The notes: generated by a model from the sequence alone, not told the origin. A stretch of 64,000 nt of DNA from SURF-21 sp964529285 (GCA_964529285.1 CAZGWK010000014.1:1-64000); one strand, 5' to 3'; shown: positions 50,876-60,803, numbered from the stretch's first letter. Numbers and translations are program-made.

Positions 50876-53761
50876 ATGGAGATGAAGAGGATAAAGCGCC
50901 GCGGCAAGGTACTTCTCGGCGTTGCGGTTGCCGCGATGGCCGTCTTCACCATGATCGCTTTCTTCCCGGCCGCCAGCGCGGAGCCGGCGAAGAACGAAAT
51001 AGAGGTTTTCAGCTCCGAGGCGGTGATACTGGATACCGATCACAGTGGGACCATCGAGTCGGCCAGGATAGTGACCTTCTTCGGCCTCACAGGCGATGGA
51101 AGTGTGGACGTGGTCAAGGAAAGGGCCCTGGAAGGGGACAGCCCCTGGCAGGGCGTGCACGGTTACACCACGCCGGTGGTCGAGGGCGATACCCTGGTGT
51201 GGAAGGGGCTCGACGTCGACGGACTCAGGAACGTGATGAGCTCTACGGAGATAAAGTCGGATGAGATGGTCAGGGAAGTGCGCATGCGCATCCCCCTGTC
51301 CTTGAAATATATCTACGAATGGAACGGCGAGATCATCTCCGATCCTGAGGAGATCACCGGTGAGGACGGACATTTCAGGCTCTCCCTGCTCATGCAGAAC
51401 ACGAGCAAGGAGGCGACGGTTCTCGAGTACGAGGACCCGGTCACGGGCGAGACCGTGAGCGAGGAAGTGGAGACCCATCTCCCCCTGGTCATGCTGCCCT
51501 ACGACTGGTACTTCCCCAACGACATCTTTTTCAACCTGGAGGCGGACCCCACGGGTATAGTGGTGCCGCTTCCCGACCATTACCAGGTGGGCTGGTCCAT
51601 CCCCCTCTTCCCGCCTGCCACCGAGGAAAAAAACCTTATCTGGATCGAGGCGGACGTGAAGGACTTCGCCATGCCACCCCTGGTACTATCGGCGAATTTC
51701 GTCTTCCCCCATACCAACCAGCGCGACACCCTGCCCGAGTTCATCATCGGGCTGGAGATGATGTTCGACGGCGTGAGGCAATTGAATGAAGGCATAGGCA
51801 GCACCGAGACGGAGGACACGCTTCTCTACGGCGCCGCCGCGGTAAAGGACGGCTTGCAGCAGATGGCCGCCGGCCTGCCCGAGGCGGAGGCGGCCCTGAA
51901 CACGCAGCTCATACCCGGAGTTGACGAGGCGGTTGCCGGCATCGGCGATCCCGGCACCCCGGATACCTTGAGCTATGCCATCGATGCAACCTCGCTTGGC
52001 TTGATGAGTATGCTGGGAGGTATAGGCGCACCTGACGTGGCCAACTCCGCCCTCTACGCCCTGGACGCCATGAGTACCGGCCTGCAGGATATGGTGGCGG
52101 GCATCGGTACCGTCGACACCCCGGACACGCTGCTCTACGGCGTGGACCAGGCAACCCTGGGGCTCGAGGACATGCTTTCGGGTATCGGGAGCGCGACCAT
52201 GGAGGACACCCTGCTCTATGCCATGGACCAGATGGGAATCGGGCTGGGTGATGTAAAGGCAGGAATCGGATCGGCTACTACAGCCGACACCCTCCTCTAC
52301 GCCATGGCGGCCATGGGGGACGGCCTGGAGCAGTCCAAGGCGGGAATCGGCTCCGCCACTACTCCGGACACCCTCCTCTACGCCATGGCGGCCATGGCGG
52401 ATGGCCTCAACACCATGTATGCGGGAATCGGCTCCGCCACCACCCCGGACACGCTGCTCTACGGTATCGACCAGGTCACCAAGGGAATAAGCAGCGGCTC
52501 CGCGGCGGACCCCGGCCTTAAGGAAGGCATCCAGGAGATCGAGAGCGGTCTCGTCGAGATGTACGATGCCACGTCCACCAGCGGAGAGTTATGGCAGGCC
52601 ACCAACCTCATCAGGCTCATGGCCCCCTGGACCGGACCCATCGTGGACCAGCTCGAGCAGGGAATCATCCTGAGCACCGATCCCGACAACCCGTCCATGC
52701 ATTACGGCATCGGGCTCATGCTCGACGGGATAGACCAGATGCTGACCGGCATCGGCTCCGGCACCACCACCGATACACTTCTCTACGGCACCGAGCAGAT
52801 AAAGGCGGGGCTGGAGGAGATGAAGGCAGGTATCGGAGGGAGCGGCGACACCCTGCTCTACGCCGTATCCCAGGTGCAGGGAGGCCTGGAGCAGATGAAG
52901 GCGGGCATAGGGTCCACCTCGACCCCCGACACCCTGCTCTTCGCCGTGGACCAGGTGCAGGGAGGCCTGGACTTCATACTCGCGGGCATAGGGACTCCGG
53001 TTACGCAGGACTCGCTTCTATATGCGGTAGCCCAGGTGGAGAGCGGCCTTGAGTTGATGAAGGCGGGCATCGGCGCGGAGAATGCCGATGACACCCTGCT
53101 CTATGCCATGTCCGCCATGACCGGCGGACTCAACGAGATGAAAGAGGGTATAGGCGCTGCGACCACAACCGATACCCTGCTCTATGCCGTGGCCCAGGTA
53201 GGCAACGGCCTCGAGCTCATGAAGGAGGGCATCGGCGCCGAGGGAGCGCCGGACACCCTGCTCTACGCCATGGCCCAGGTGCAGCACGGGCTGTACCAGA
53301 TGAAGTCGGGATTGGCCAGCGGAGACCCCAACAACCCAGGACTCAAGGAAGGGTTGATAATGATCTCCGCCGGCTTGGGCGACGCACTGGACGGTCTGGG
53401 AAGCACAACGACACCCGACACCCTTCTCTACGGAGCAGACCAGGTTGAAGCAGGCCTTGTCCAGGTCAGCGATGGTACCATGCAGATGTACGAGGGATTG
53501 GCAGGGAACCTGGGAGAGCTATACCTCACCGAGTCGCAGCTGGAGGCCATCGAGATAAGGGGCGAGGAGTTTGACCACATCATGGGACGCACCGAGGATG
53601 CGGAGAACAGCCTGGCCTTCATCTACCAGACTCCGCCCACGTACAACTACAAGCAGGGCAACACTGCCAGCTGGCTGGTGGCGGGGATAATCTCGCTGAT
53701 CGTCATTATCGCCCTGTTGATCTACGGCCTGCTCGTGCGGCGGAGACCCGTGATAGGCTAG
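50876..53761 (+). CDS. secreted membrane-anchored protein of ~27-residue repeats
   Basis: A 961-residue protein with an N-terminal signal (basic start, VLLGVAVAAMAVFTMIAFF, then ASAEP cleavage-like site). An extracellular beta-rich region (residues ~35-290) follows. Next come about 15 repeats of the type GLExMKAGIGSxTTPDTLLYAMxQV between ~295 and ~890. A C-terminal membrane helix (WLVAGIISLIVIIALLIYGL) precedes a short basic tail (VRRRPVIG). The repeated G-L-x-x-M-x-x-G-I-G pattern suggests a long helical rod or stacked coil. The layout recalls YhgE/Pip-type surface proteins but differs in repeat. Function unknown. Confidence 0.8.
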   Translation: MEMKRIKRRGKVLLGVAVAAMAVFTMIAFFPAASAEPAKNEIEVFSSEAVILDTDHSGTIESARIVTFFGLTGDGSVDVVKERALEGDSPWQGVHGYTTPVVEGDTLVWKGLDVDGLRNVMSSTEIKSDEMVREVRMRIPLSLKYIYEWNGEIISDPEEITGEDGHFRLSLLMQNTSKEATVLEYEDPVTGETVSEEVETHLPLVMLPYDWYFPNDIFFNLEADPTGIVVPLPDHYQVGWSIPLFPPATEEKNLIWIEADVKDFAMPPLVLSANFVFPHTNQRDTLPEFIIGLEMMFDGVRQLNEGIGSTETEDTLLYGAAAVKDGLQQMAAGLPEAEAALNTQLIPGVDEAVAGIGDPGTPDTLSYAIDATSLGLMSMLGGIGAPDVANSALYALDAMSTGLQDMVAGIGTVDTPDTLLYGVDQATLGLEDMLSGIGSATMEDTLLYAMDQMGIGLGDVKAGIGSATTADTLLYAMAAMGDGLEQSKAGIGSATTPDTLLYAMAAMADGLNTMYAGIGSATTPDTLLYGIDQVTKGISSGSAADPGLKEGIQEIESGLVEMYDATSTSGELWQATNLIRLMAPWTGPIVDQLEQGIILSTDPDNPSMHYGIGLMLDGIDQMLTGIGSGTTTDTLLYGTEQIKAGLEEMKAGIGGSGDTLLYAVSQVQGGLEQMKAGIGSTSTPDTLLFAVDQVQGGLDFILAGIGTPVTQDSLLYAVAQVESGLELMKAGIGAENADDTLLYAMSAMTGGLNEMKEGIGAATTTDTLLYAVAQVGNGLELMKEGIGAEGAPDTLLYAMAQVQHGLYQMKSGLASGDPNNPGLKEGLIMISAGLGDALDGLGSTTTPDTLLYGADQVEAGLVQVSDGTMQMYEGLAGNLGELYLTESQLEAIEIRGEEFDHIMGRTEDAENSLAFIYQTPPTYNYKQGNTASWLVAGIISLIVIIALLIYGLLVRRRPVIG

Positions 53762-53785
53762 GGCAAACACTTATGTGAATATCAG

Positions 53786-53812
53786 GAGAGGCGCCCCCCG
53801 GGGGCGCCTCTC
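53786..53812 (+). terminator. terminator after the repeat surface-protein gene
   Basis: GAGAGGCGCCCCC and GGGGGCGCCTCTC are perfectly complementary over 13 bp with almost no loop (a few central pairs must open). It is followed by TCTTCGTT, 25 nt after the stop. Confidence 0.75.
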
Positions 53813-53975
53813 TCTTCGTTCGCTCCGGCAGATGATGCTCGTGCGGGCAGACAGGCTGGGGGATGCCTGAACGGCGCAGGGGAGATCCAGCAATGTATCG
53901 CTGGCGGCCTTGGCGCGTGTATGCGTCGTATGCCTGGTTTATAATCTTTCGTAGCGGTGCTGCGAGTAAGAGTTC

Positions 53976-55379
53976 GTGGAGAGGGCATTGGACGAAAAGA
54001 AAGAGACCGTTCTCAAGGGCCGCTACCGCCTGCTGGGGACACTGGGGCGAGGGGCCATGGGCACCGTCTTCCTGGCCCACGACTCGGTGATGGACCGACG
54101 CGTGGCCGTCAAGATACTGCGCCTTCCCGAGGGCCTCTCGGACCAGGCAAGGGAGGAGGCGGTGCAGCGCTTCTACCGCGAGGCTCGCCTGGCGGGAAGG
54201 CTGATCCATCCCAACATCATTGCGACATTCGATATAGACCGGGACGGCGCATACCAGTTCATATCCATGGAACTGGTGGAGGGGCGGACCCTGGCCGAAA
54301 CGCTCGAGGAAGGCCACCCCATAGAGCCCGCTGCCGCCGTGAGCATTGCTCTGCGGGTATGCCGGGCGCTGGAGTTCGCCCACTCCCGGGGAGTGGTCCA
54401 TCGTGACATAAAGCCGGGGAACATCTTCGTATGCGGCGAGGATGAAGTAAAAGTAGGGGACTTCGGCATCGCGCGTTCCATGGACTCTGCCACGCTGACC
54501 CAGACCGGATACTCCATGGGCACGCCGCAGTATATGAGCCCGGAACAGGTGCGGGGGGAGCCGCTGGACCCGCGTTCGGACATATTCTCGCTGGGAGTGG
54601 TGTTATACGAGATGCTGGAGGGGACCAACCCCTTTGCGGCGGATACTCCGCCGACGGTGATCTACAACATACTCGAGAAAGAACCCCCGTCCCTGCGGGA
54701 TAAGGTATACGCCATGCCCGGGCTCACGCGGGTGCTCTCAAGGGCACTGCATAAGGACGTCGCTTCACGTTACGGGAACGCGAGCGAGATGGCGTGGGAA
54801 CTGCGGGCGCTTCTCGAGGGTTCGGGGGAGATAGCTGCCTCTCCGCCAGCCCCACTTAACCCTCCCGGCGACCCTCCATCTCCGGCCGGGGGGGAGGAAA
54901 CCAGCGGCAAGGCGAGAAAGGCAGCCAGAGGCGGCAGGAAGAAGTGGCTTATAATCTCCATAGCGGCCGCCATCGTGGTCTGCGTAACCCTGGCCGTGCT
55001 GCTGCCGCTTCTGCTGCTCGGCGGCGGCGAAAATGGGGCGCGGCCCGACCCGGCCGAGACGATAACCGCCTTCCTGGCAGCTCTGCGGCAGGGAGAGCTG
55101 GCCGATGCAGCGTCACAGTTATCGCGCAGGGCCAGACAGGAACTGGACCTGGAACTCATAGCCGGCATGATGCGGGAACAGGAGGGACAGTCGCAGAACG
55201 CTGACCTCGAATTCGTAGTGGTGGAGGAAACAGAGCGGACGATCTACCTGGAAGTATGGGCTGTGGGGGGCGGAAGGCGGGTAAGTCTCGGCCTGTGGGT
55301 TTTATACTGGAATAGCGACAGGTGGCTTATAGAAAAACCGGGAGTCCTCGCCCAGCTGGAGGATGAAGAAACCGGATAG
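53976..55379 (+). CDS. membrane-anchored eukaryotic-type Ser/Thr protein kinase
   Basis: 467 residues. Kinase domain (~14-275) with Gly loop LGRGAMGTVFLAHD, VAVKIL Lys, catalytic HRDIKPGNIFV, DFGIARSMD, activation segment YSMGTPQYMSPEQVRGEPLDPRSDIFSLGVVLYEML. A Pro-rich juxtamembrane stretch (APLNPPGDPPSPAGG) and a basic anchor precede one membrane helix (WLIISIAAAIVVCVTLAVLL, ~323-345). The extracellular part (~355-467) is a small NTF2/DUF4878-like domain rather than PASTA repeats, so its signal differs from PknB. GTG 53976 is assumed; TTG 53988, with GGAGAGG upstream, is an alternative. Confidence 0.9.
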   Translation: MERALDEKKETVLKGRYRLLGTLGRGAMGTVFLAHDSVMDRRVAVKILRLPEGLSDQAREEAVQRFYREARLAGRLIHPNIIATFDIDRDGAYQFISMELVEGRTLAETLEEGHPIEPAAAVSIALRVCRALEFAHSRGVVHRDIKPGNIFVCGEDEVKVGDFGIARSMDSATLTQTGYSMGTPQYMSPEQVRGEPLDPRSDIFSLGVVLYEMLEGTNPFAADTPPTVIYNILEKEPPSLRDKVYAMPGLTRVLSRALHKDVASRYGNASEMAWELRALLEGSGEIAASPPAPLNPPGDPPSPAGGEETSGKARKAARGGRKKWLIISIAAAIVVCVTLAVLLPLLLLGGGENGARPDPAETITAFLAALRQGELADAASQLSRRARQELDLELIAGMMREQEGQSQNADLEFVVVEETERTIYLEVWAVGGGRRVSLGLWVLYWNSDRWLIEKPGVLAQLEDEETG

Positions 55380-55620
55380 GCCCGAGGAACAGCATGAGGA
55401 GAATACTCAAGATCACGCAAGGCAGGCGGCCGGGTGCGGTAAATGTGCGAACAATGCTCCGTAAGGGAAGGAATAAGTGAACGTAAGTGAAATATTTATA
55501 CAGGAATCTTGTTACCGGGCGGAAACTCGGTTTCGGCCGGTTTGTCGTGCTCTGAAAAAAAGGAAGAAAATGGAGGATGACACAGGGGAGAAAGTAGTAG
55601 ACGGAGGGAGAAGGTTGAAT

Positions 55621-58600
55621 ATGGATCTCAAGGACGCGGTCGATCTCTATCGAGATGTCCTGCAACGGTATTCACAGGGATTTTCCCTCGAGGAAGTCCT
55701 GGGGGGCGTCGCCGGGGCGCTGGGAGGAGAATGCGCGGTACTCTTCATCCGCAACGAAATGTCCTCGTTCCTCGAGCCACGGCTTGCATGCAACATGGAC
55801 GAGGAGGACAGAAAACGCATAAGCGAGCGGCTCCTGCCCCTGGAATGGGTCGCCCGGCAGCCCGCCCGCCGCTACATCGTAGTTGACAGGTCCAAGCTCT
55901 CTGAGCTCGGATTGGAGCATATCTGCGGCAGGCCGTCGGACATGGTGCTGCTCTTTCCCGTAAGGAGTCATGCGCACCTGCGGGCAGCACTTCTGGCGGT
56001 TATCCCGCGCGAGTCCTCCATCCCGGACCAGCAGTCCTACCGTGCCGCCGCTATAAGCGCGGTACTGGAGAGGATGATCGACCTCTTTGCCTTCGATGAG
56101 AAAGCGAGCGGCAGCGAGGAGGAAAACGAGACTTCATCGGTGGAGTTGGGCATCCTTTCCAGCTACCTCATGGGTAAGGCGGACCATGCCCGGGCCGCTT
56201 CTCTCTCCCTCGACCTGCTCATCAAGTTGCTGAACGTAGATGGGGGCACGGTGCACCGCGTAAGCGGCGTTCCCGGCGAACAGCAGGCCACCCTGGTGGC
56301 ATCCAGGGGATGGGGCGGTATGCCGGAGATAATAGACCATCTGTTCGAGAACAAGCTCATCGATGTCCTGCAGGCCATGCGGCAGGCCCAGGAAGTGGAC
56401 TTCAGCCTGGATGCGGGGCGCATAGCCGAATACTTCCCGGGGGTGAAGCCGTTTTTCCATGCCAACCAGGTCAAGTCCTTTCTCCTCACGCCCATATTCC
56501 ATGAGGACAGGCTGGTAGGCCTGCTAACCCTTTTCGGGAAAGCCTATACGGCCATGGGGCCCAGGGATATGGAGCTGCTGGTCCAGCTCTCCTATCGCCT
56601 CGGTTCGCTCTTTTCCGGAGCGGAGTCGGGAGCTCGCCCCATGAGGGGAGAGTCCGCCGACCTTGAGTTCCCAGCCATGATCGAGGACCTTACCCGCATC
56701 TCCAACGGGGCGCTGAACGTCGAAGATTTCCTTTCCACGGCCCTGCGATCGGTATCGGTCGAGCTGGGCGCGAACATGTCCTTCGCGTATTTTGGAGAGG
56801 ATCTGTCTTCCGAGCGGAGCTTCCTTTGGTTCGCCGACTCGGTTTACGGTGGTGAAAGCGTATTCAGGAGTACGCCCGGGTTGGAGCGCATGATTTCCCA
56901 CCTGCAGCGCATGGCGGTGGTCAAGCCGGACAACCCGGCCATGAAGGAGCTTCCCGCGGCGGGGCAGGCCGCCGCCGAGAACCTCGTACTGCTGCTGGTT
57001 CCGGCCAGGGAGAGGAACGTGTTCCTGCTGACCGGTTATTATTTTCCCGCACAGAGGAGGTTGACGAAGGCCGAGATAGATTCGCTGCAACCCTTGACGG
57101 CCGTCCTGCTCAGTCTGGCCAGGGGATTGAACGAAAGGTCGCAGGCCGAGGGATATCGCCGTTCGCTGGAGATGTTGACCGAGATCGAGGGAGAGCTGAC
57201 GGCGTGCGAGAATCCCGAGCGCGTCCTGCGTATCCTGGCCAGGGGAGGGAGAGAACTGCTGGACTGCGATCGCAGCGCGATAGTGGTCGTTGACGATAAG
57301 GCCGGTACGTTCGAAGGAGCCGTTGAGACTGCGGAAGGTTCCGAGACGGCCGACCTCAACCTCATGGCAGGCCGGGAGATTGCGGAGGTCATGGAGAGAG
57401 GCCACGCGCTCTACGGCAGGGAACCCCGGGAAGAGGCGGAAGAGACGGAAGAGGACCAGGCCGTGCCGGGGGCAGGCCGCTCCTTTATCGCGGTCCCCCT
57501 TAGCGGAAGAAAAGGAAGGCTGGGGGCGCTGGTTTTCGAGAAGTTCGGCCGCGACGGCCTCTTTGGTGAGTTCCACCGCAGGCTGGCCCATTTCCTGGCC
57601 GGGCAGGCCGTTTCCGTCCTCGAGACCTACATGGAGGGCGCGAGGTTTGAAGCGGCTGCGGACGAGAACAGGGTACTGCTGCGCATATCGCGCCGCCTTT
57701 CGTCGGCACTAACCCTGGAGGAGCTCTGCGGCGGACTCTACAAGGAACTCGACGCGACCATCGGGGCGGACCTCATGCTCCTCTCCTTCTACGGGAAGGC
57801 AGGCATCAGAAGACTGGCGTGGCTTAAGGGCGAGGAGGACGATGCCGGATGCTACGAAGAACTGCTCGAGGCACAAGGTCCCCTGATGATGGCCCTTTCC
57901 CGCGCCGGAAAACTGGTACGCAATAACATCAATACTTTCCTGCGCGGACCGGGGGAGGACGAACTGGCGATGAAGAGCATCCGTTCTTACATGGCCATAG
58001 CCTTGCAGGGAGAGGATATGAAGGGAGTGATGCTTGTCGGCAGCTCCCGTGGCGGTGCCTTCAGCGAGCGCGAGGTGGCACTCGTCGAAAGGACGGCCGG
58101 CCTTCTGGGCACTTTCGCCGTTGCGCCGATGCGCCATGACTCGCTGCAGGGACGTATCCGTCTCCTGGAGGAGATGTGCCGCTCGGAGGAGGAGAAAGTC
58201 AAGAGCAAGACCGACCTCATCAACATGGCGGCACACGAGATCCGCCACCCGTTGACCTTGATCATGGGATTCTCGGAAGTGCTCAGAGATTACGGCGATA
58301 CCCTGGACGCGGTGGAGAGCCACGAGGTGGCGGGAAAGCTGGGCAAGGCAGCTGACAGGCTGCGCCGCAGCGTGGTGAACATGATGGAGGTATCGCACCT
58401 GGAGTCGGGAAAACTCGCTTTGAACGCGGAGGAAGTCGACTTGAACGCACTCCTCGGAAGCCTGGTGGATGAGCTGCAGGCCCGATCCGTGGAACACGCC
58501 GTCGAAGTCGATGTGGACGAGGGCGCGGAGAGGATAGTCGCGGACCGGGACAAGCTGGAGATAATACTCTTCAACCTCATGGACAACGCAGCGAAGTATT

Positions 58601-58929
58601 CACCCCCCGGAAGCAGGATAGAGGTGTTTGCCAGGCGTTCTGGAAGGGAGGCACTCATCGCTGTGCGCGATCATGGGCAGGGGATGAGCGAGGAGAGCGT
58701 CAATTTCATCTTTCAACCCTTCCGGCAGGGGGAGGGCAGGGAGTTCGGCACTATGAAAGGTATGGGATTGGGCCTGTATATCGTCAACCGCCTGGTCGAA
58801 GCTCATGGCGGGCGCATCGAGGTAAGGAGCGAGCATGCCAGAGGCTCCACCTTTACCGCGCATATACCCCAGCCCGATACGGGGCAGGAGGCGGGCACTA
58901 CCGAACGCCCTGACGCAATGCGTGCTTGA
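55621..58929 (+). CDS. multi-GAF sensor histidine kinase, cytosolic
   Basis: From ATG 55621 (GGAGGGAGAAGG upstream) the product has 1102 residues; GTG 55477 and ATG 55570 are possible earlier starts. Four to five GAF-like sensor domains fill residues ~1-850, for example FHANQVKSFLLTPIFHEDRL. HisKA follows with the phospho-acceptor in NMAAHEIRHPLTLIMGFSEV (~865), and HATPase_c with N box LMDNAAKYSPPGSRIE, G1 DHGQGMSEES and G2 GMGLGLYIVNRLVEAHGG. No membrane helix. No response regulator is adjacent, so it is an orphan; the upstream Ser/Thr kinase may be functionally linked. Confidence 0.9.
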   Translation: MDLKDAVDLYRDVLQRYSQGFSLEEVLGGVAGALGGECAVLFIRNEMSSFLEPRLACNMDEEDRKRISERLLPLEWVARQPARRYIVVDRSKLSELGLEHICGRPSDMVLLFPVRSHAHLRAALLAVIPRESSIPDQQSYRAAAISAVLERMIDLFAFDEKASGSEEENETSSVELGILSSYLMGKADHARAASLSLDLLIKLLNVDGGTVHRVSGVPGEQQATLVASRGWGGMPEIIDHLFENKLIDVLQAMRQAQEVDFSLDAGRIAEYFPGVKPFFHANQVKSFLLTPIFHEDRLVGLLTLFGKAYTAMGPRDMELLVQLSYRLGSLFSGAESGARPMRGESADLEFPAMIEDLTRISNGALNVEDFLSTALRSVSVELGANMSFAYFGEDLSSERSFLWFADSVYGGESVFRSTPGLERMISHLQRMAVVKPDNPAMKELPAAGQAAAENLVLLLVPARERNVFLLTGYYFPAQRRLTKAEIDSLQPLTAVLLSLARGLNERSQAEGYRRSLEMLTEIEGELTACENPERVLRILARGGRELLDCDRSAIVVVDDKAGTFEGAVETAEGSETADLNLMAGREIAEVMERGHALYGREPREEAEETEEDQAVPGAGRSFIAVPLSGRKGRLGALVFEKFGRDGLFGEFHRRLAHFLAGQAVSVLETYMEGARFEAAADENRVLLRISRRLSSALTLEELCGGLYKELDATIGADLMLLSFYGKAGIRRLAWLKGEEDDAGCYEELLEAQGPLMMALSRAGKLVRNNINTFLRGPGEDELAMKSIRSYMAIALQGEDMKGVMLVGSSRGGAFSEREVALVERTAGLLGTFAVAPMRHDSLQGRIRLLEEMCRSEEEKVKSKTDLINMAAHEIRHPLTLIMGFSEVLRDYGDTLDAVESHEVAGKLGKAADRLRRSVVNMMEVSHLESGKLALNAEEVDLNALLGSLVDELQARSVEHAVEVDVDEGAERIVADRDKLEIILFNLMDNAAKYSPPGSRIEVFARRSGREALIAVRDHGQGMSEESVNFIFQPFRQGEGREFGTMKGMGLGLYIVNRLVEAHGGRIEVRSEHARGSTFTAHIPQPDTGQEAGTTERPDAMRA

Positions 58930-58975
58930 GTGCTTTGAATATACCCGGTAACCGGCTGAGGCTGGGGGAGCTGAT

Positions 58976-59872
58976 TTGAGAATCGCCTACACCAGTGATC
59001 TGCATGTGGACATATCTCAGCGCAACTGGGAACTCGTTCCCTATCTCGCCGAGGTCCTGAAGATCATCGATCCCGATGTGTTCGTCATCGCGGGAGACGT
59101 CAGCCCGGAACTCGGGGACCTGGAATACGCATTGGACTGCTTTGCTAAGCTGCAATGCCTCAAGCTCTTCGTCCCGGGCAACCAGGATATCTGGGTCCTC
59201 TCGGAGGAGATGCAGGAGAAGGGGCACGATTCATACGAGAAGTATTACTTCTATTTGCCCGAGGTATGCCGGCGAAATGGGTTCATCCCCCTGTGGATGG
59301 AGCCGGTGACCTGCGGCGGCGTAGGATTCGTGGGAAGCATAGGCTGGTACGATCATACCGTATCGGGTGCGGACTCGGCTGCCTTCCCCCGCGAATCCCA
59401 TTACCTGCTGGACAACGTGTGGAACGACATGCGCTGGGCCTGCTGGAGTGATATCTCCATGATGATGGAAGGAAAACTCTGGCCTGCCAGGAGGCCCGAT
59501 ACCGAGGTAGCCCGCGAGTTCAACCTGCGCCTGGACCAGGACATCGAGGCTTTCTGCCGCGACCCGTTCGTAAGCGAGGTCGTGGTAGTCACGCATTATC
59601 CTCCGTTCACCGCGCTCTCGCTGGAGGGTGTGCCCTTCCCCGGCTCGCGCGACACGGCGGGCATCCTTTTCTCCCACGAAAAGGTGATCATCTCCATATC
59701 CGGTCATATACACGACAAGAGGGACCTGCTGGTAAGGGACATCAGGGCGGTACGCTGCCCCGTGGGATACCTCAAGTGGGAGCAGCGTAAGTACCAGGAC
59801 ATGGTAAAGGATTGCCTGGAGGTCATCCATCTCATCGACCACGAGGATTTTCTCCCGCAAGGCCAGTCATAG
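58976..59872 (+). CDS. calcineurin-like metallophosphoesterase
   Basis: 298 residues. Metal ligands: YTSDLHVD (D-x-H, residue ~6), IAGDVSPELG (GD, ~39), VPGNQDIW (the usual GNH reads GNQ, ~67), VVTHYPPF (~202) and ISGHIHDKRD (GH-x-H, ~242). The Gln in place of the catalytic His of GNH(D/E) is notable because that His protonates the leaving group. Phosphodiesterase or phosphatase activity is therefore uncertain. The start is TTG 58976 with GGGGGAG five nt upstream; there is no ATG alternative nearby. Confidence 0.85.
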   Translation: MRIAYTSDLHVDISQRNWELVPYLAEVLKIIDPDVFVIAGDVSPELGDLEYALDCFAKLQCLKLFVPGNQDIWVLSEEMQEKGHDSYEKYYFYLPEVCRRNGFIPLWMEPVTCGGVGFVGSIGWYDHTVSGADSAAFPRESHYLLDNVWNDMRWACWSDISMMMEGKLWPARRPDTEVAREFNLRLDQDIEAFCRDPFVSEVVVVTHYPPFTALSLEGVPFPGSRDTAGILFSHEKVIISISGHIHDKRDLLVRDIRAVRCPVGYLKWEQRKYQDMVKDCLEVIHLIDHEDFLPQGQS

Positions 59873-60220
59873 ATGTGACTAAAGGAAGGCGCCGGCGGGC
59901 ATTTTTTTCGTCTCAGCCGCGTTCGATGCATTATGAGTACGGATTCCTTCGAGCCCTCGCTTGCGCTTGCCGGCAAGCCATTGCATGCCGCAGGAATATC
60001 TGTAAAGGTTATAGAAATATGCTTACAGGCTGGTGTTATGTGAGTCGGCGAGCGGTATTTGGGGTTACGGGTGAAAGTTCCATACGAAGGGGAACAATAT
60101 GCGGGCAGTCTTTTAAAGGAGGTGAAGAGGCCGAGCCGTTCCCGTGTCGAGGCGGACGCAAGCGCCGCTAAGGAAGCTGCAAGTCATGCAGCGTAATGGA
60201 ACCGTGTTCAAGGAGGTCAC
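59873..60220. other. intergenic region before the HdeD-like gene
   Basis: No convincing gene in this 348-bp gap. GGCGGGC followed by ATTTTTTT (around 59898-59912) may end transcription from the phosphoesterase gene. AAAGGAGGTG at 60116-60124 precedes a 24-codon ORF ending at 60196, too short and poorly spaced to claim. Confidence 0.5.
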
Positions 60221-60778
60221 ATGGAAGTAGATATCTTACGCAGCAGCTGGTGGTCGTACGTGCTGAGGGGCGTCGTGGCGCTGGTATTCGGCATCCTGTT
60301 TCTCGCCTATCCCGGGGCGACACTCAGGACCTTTGCGGTCCTGCTGGGTGTTCTCCTGATCCTGGACGGGGTTATCAGCTTAATACGCTCCTTAGTCTTT
60401 ATCTGGCGCAAGGAGGCATTCGGCTGGACGCTGGTCTGGGGCCTGGTCGGCCTGCTTATCGGGCTGATACTCATTAATCGTACGTTCGAGGTGATCGGCT
60501 TCGTGGCCATACTCGTCGGCATCTGGGTGATAATCATGGGCGTTGCCGAGATAGCCGTCGCCTTCGACATGCCGCCGGAATCAGGAAGGGGCATTCTGGG
60601 AGTGTTCGGCCTGATATCCATCGGCTTCGGTATCGCGATCCTCGCCTGGACGGCCGGAACCGTATATGCCCTCATGGTCCTCTTCGGGATCTACCTGCTG
60701 GTGGTCGCGGTGATGGATTTCATCATCGGCATCTACGTGGGGCGCATGCAGCACGAGGTCAAAGGGGAGATGGAGTAA
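60221..60778 (+). CDS. HdeD/DUF308-family membrane protein
   Basis: 185 residues with six predicted membrane helices in three hairpins, each containing a G-x-x-x-x-L/F-G or GLxxxxxGxxL pattern (VALVFGILFLAYPGATLRTF, LVGLLIGLILIN, LISIGFGIAILAW), as in HdeD-type proteins. In enteric bacteria HdeD supports acid resistance at high density; in other phyla the role is unknown. AAGGAGG precedes the ATG at ideal spacing. Monocistronic by context. Confidence 0.88.
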   Translation: MEVDILRSSWWSYVLRGVVALVFGILFLAYPGATLRTFAVLLGVLLILDGVISLIRSLVFIWRKEAFGWTLVWGLVGLLIGLILINRTFEVIGFVAILVGIWVIIMGVAEIAVAFDMPPESGRGILGVFGLISIGFGIAILAWTAGTVYALMVLFGIYLLVVAVMDFIIGIYVGRMQHEVKGEME

Positions 60779-60803
60779 GCATCCAGGGCAAGTTTTATGA
60801 CTC

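Noticed and set aside
60122..60196. 24-codon ORF upstream of the HdeD-like gene
   Set aside because: The GGAGG overlaps its GTG instead of preceding it, and the product is low-complexity Ala/Ser/Arg.
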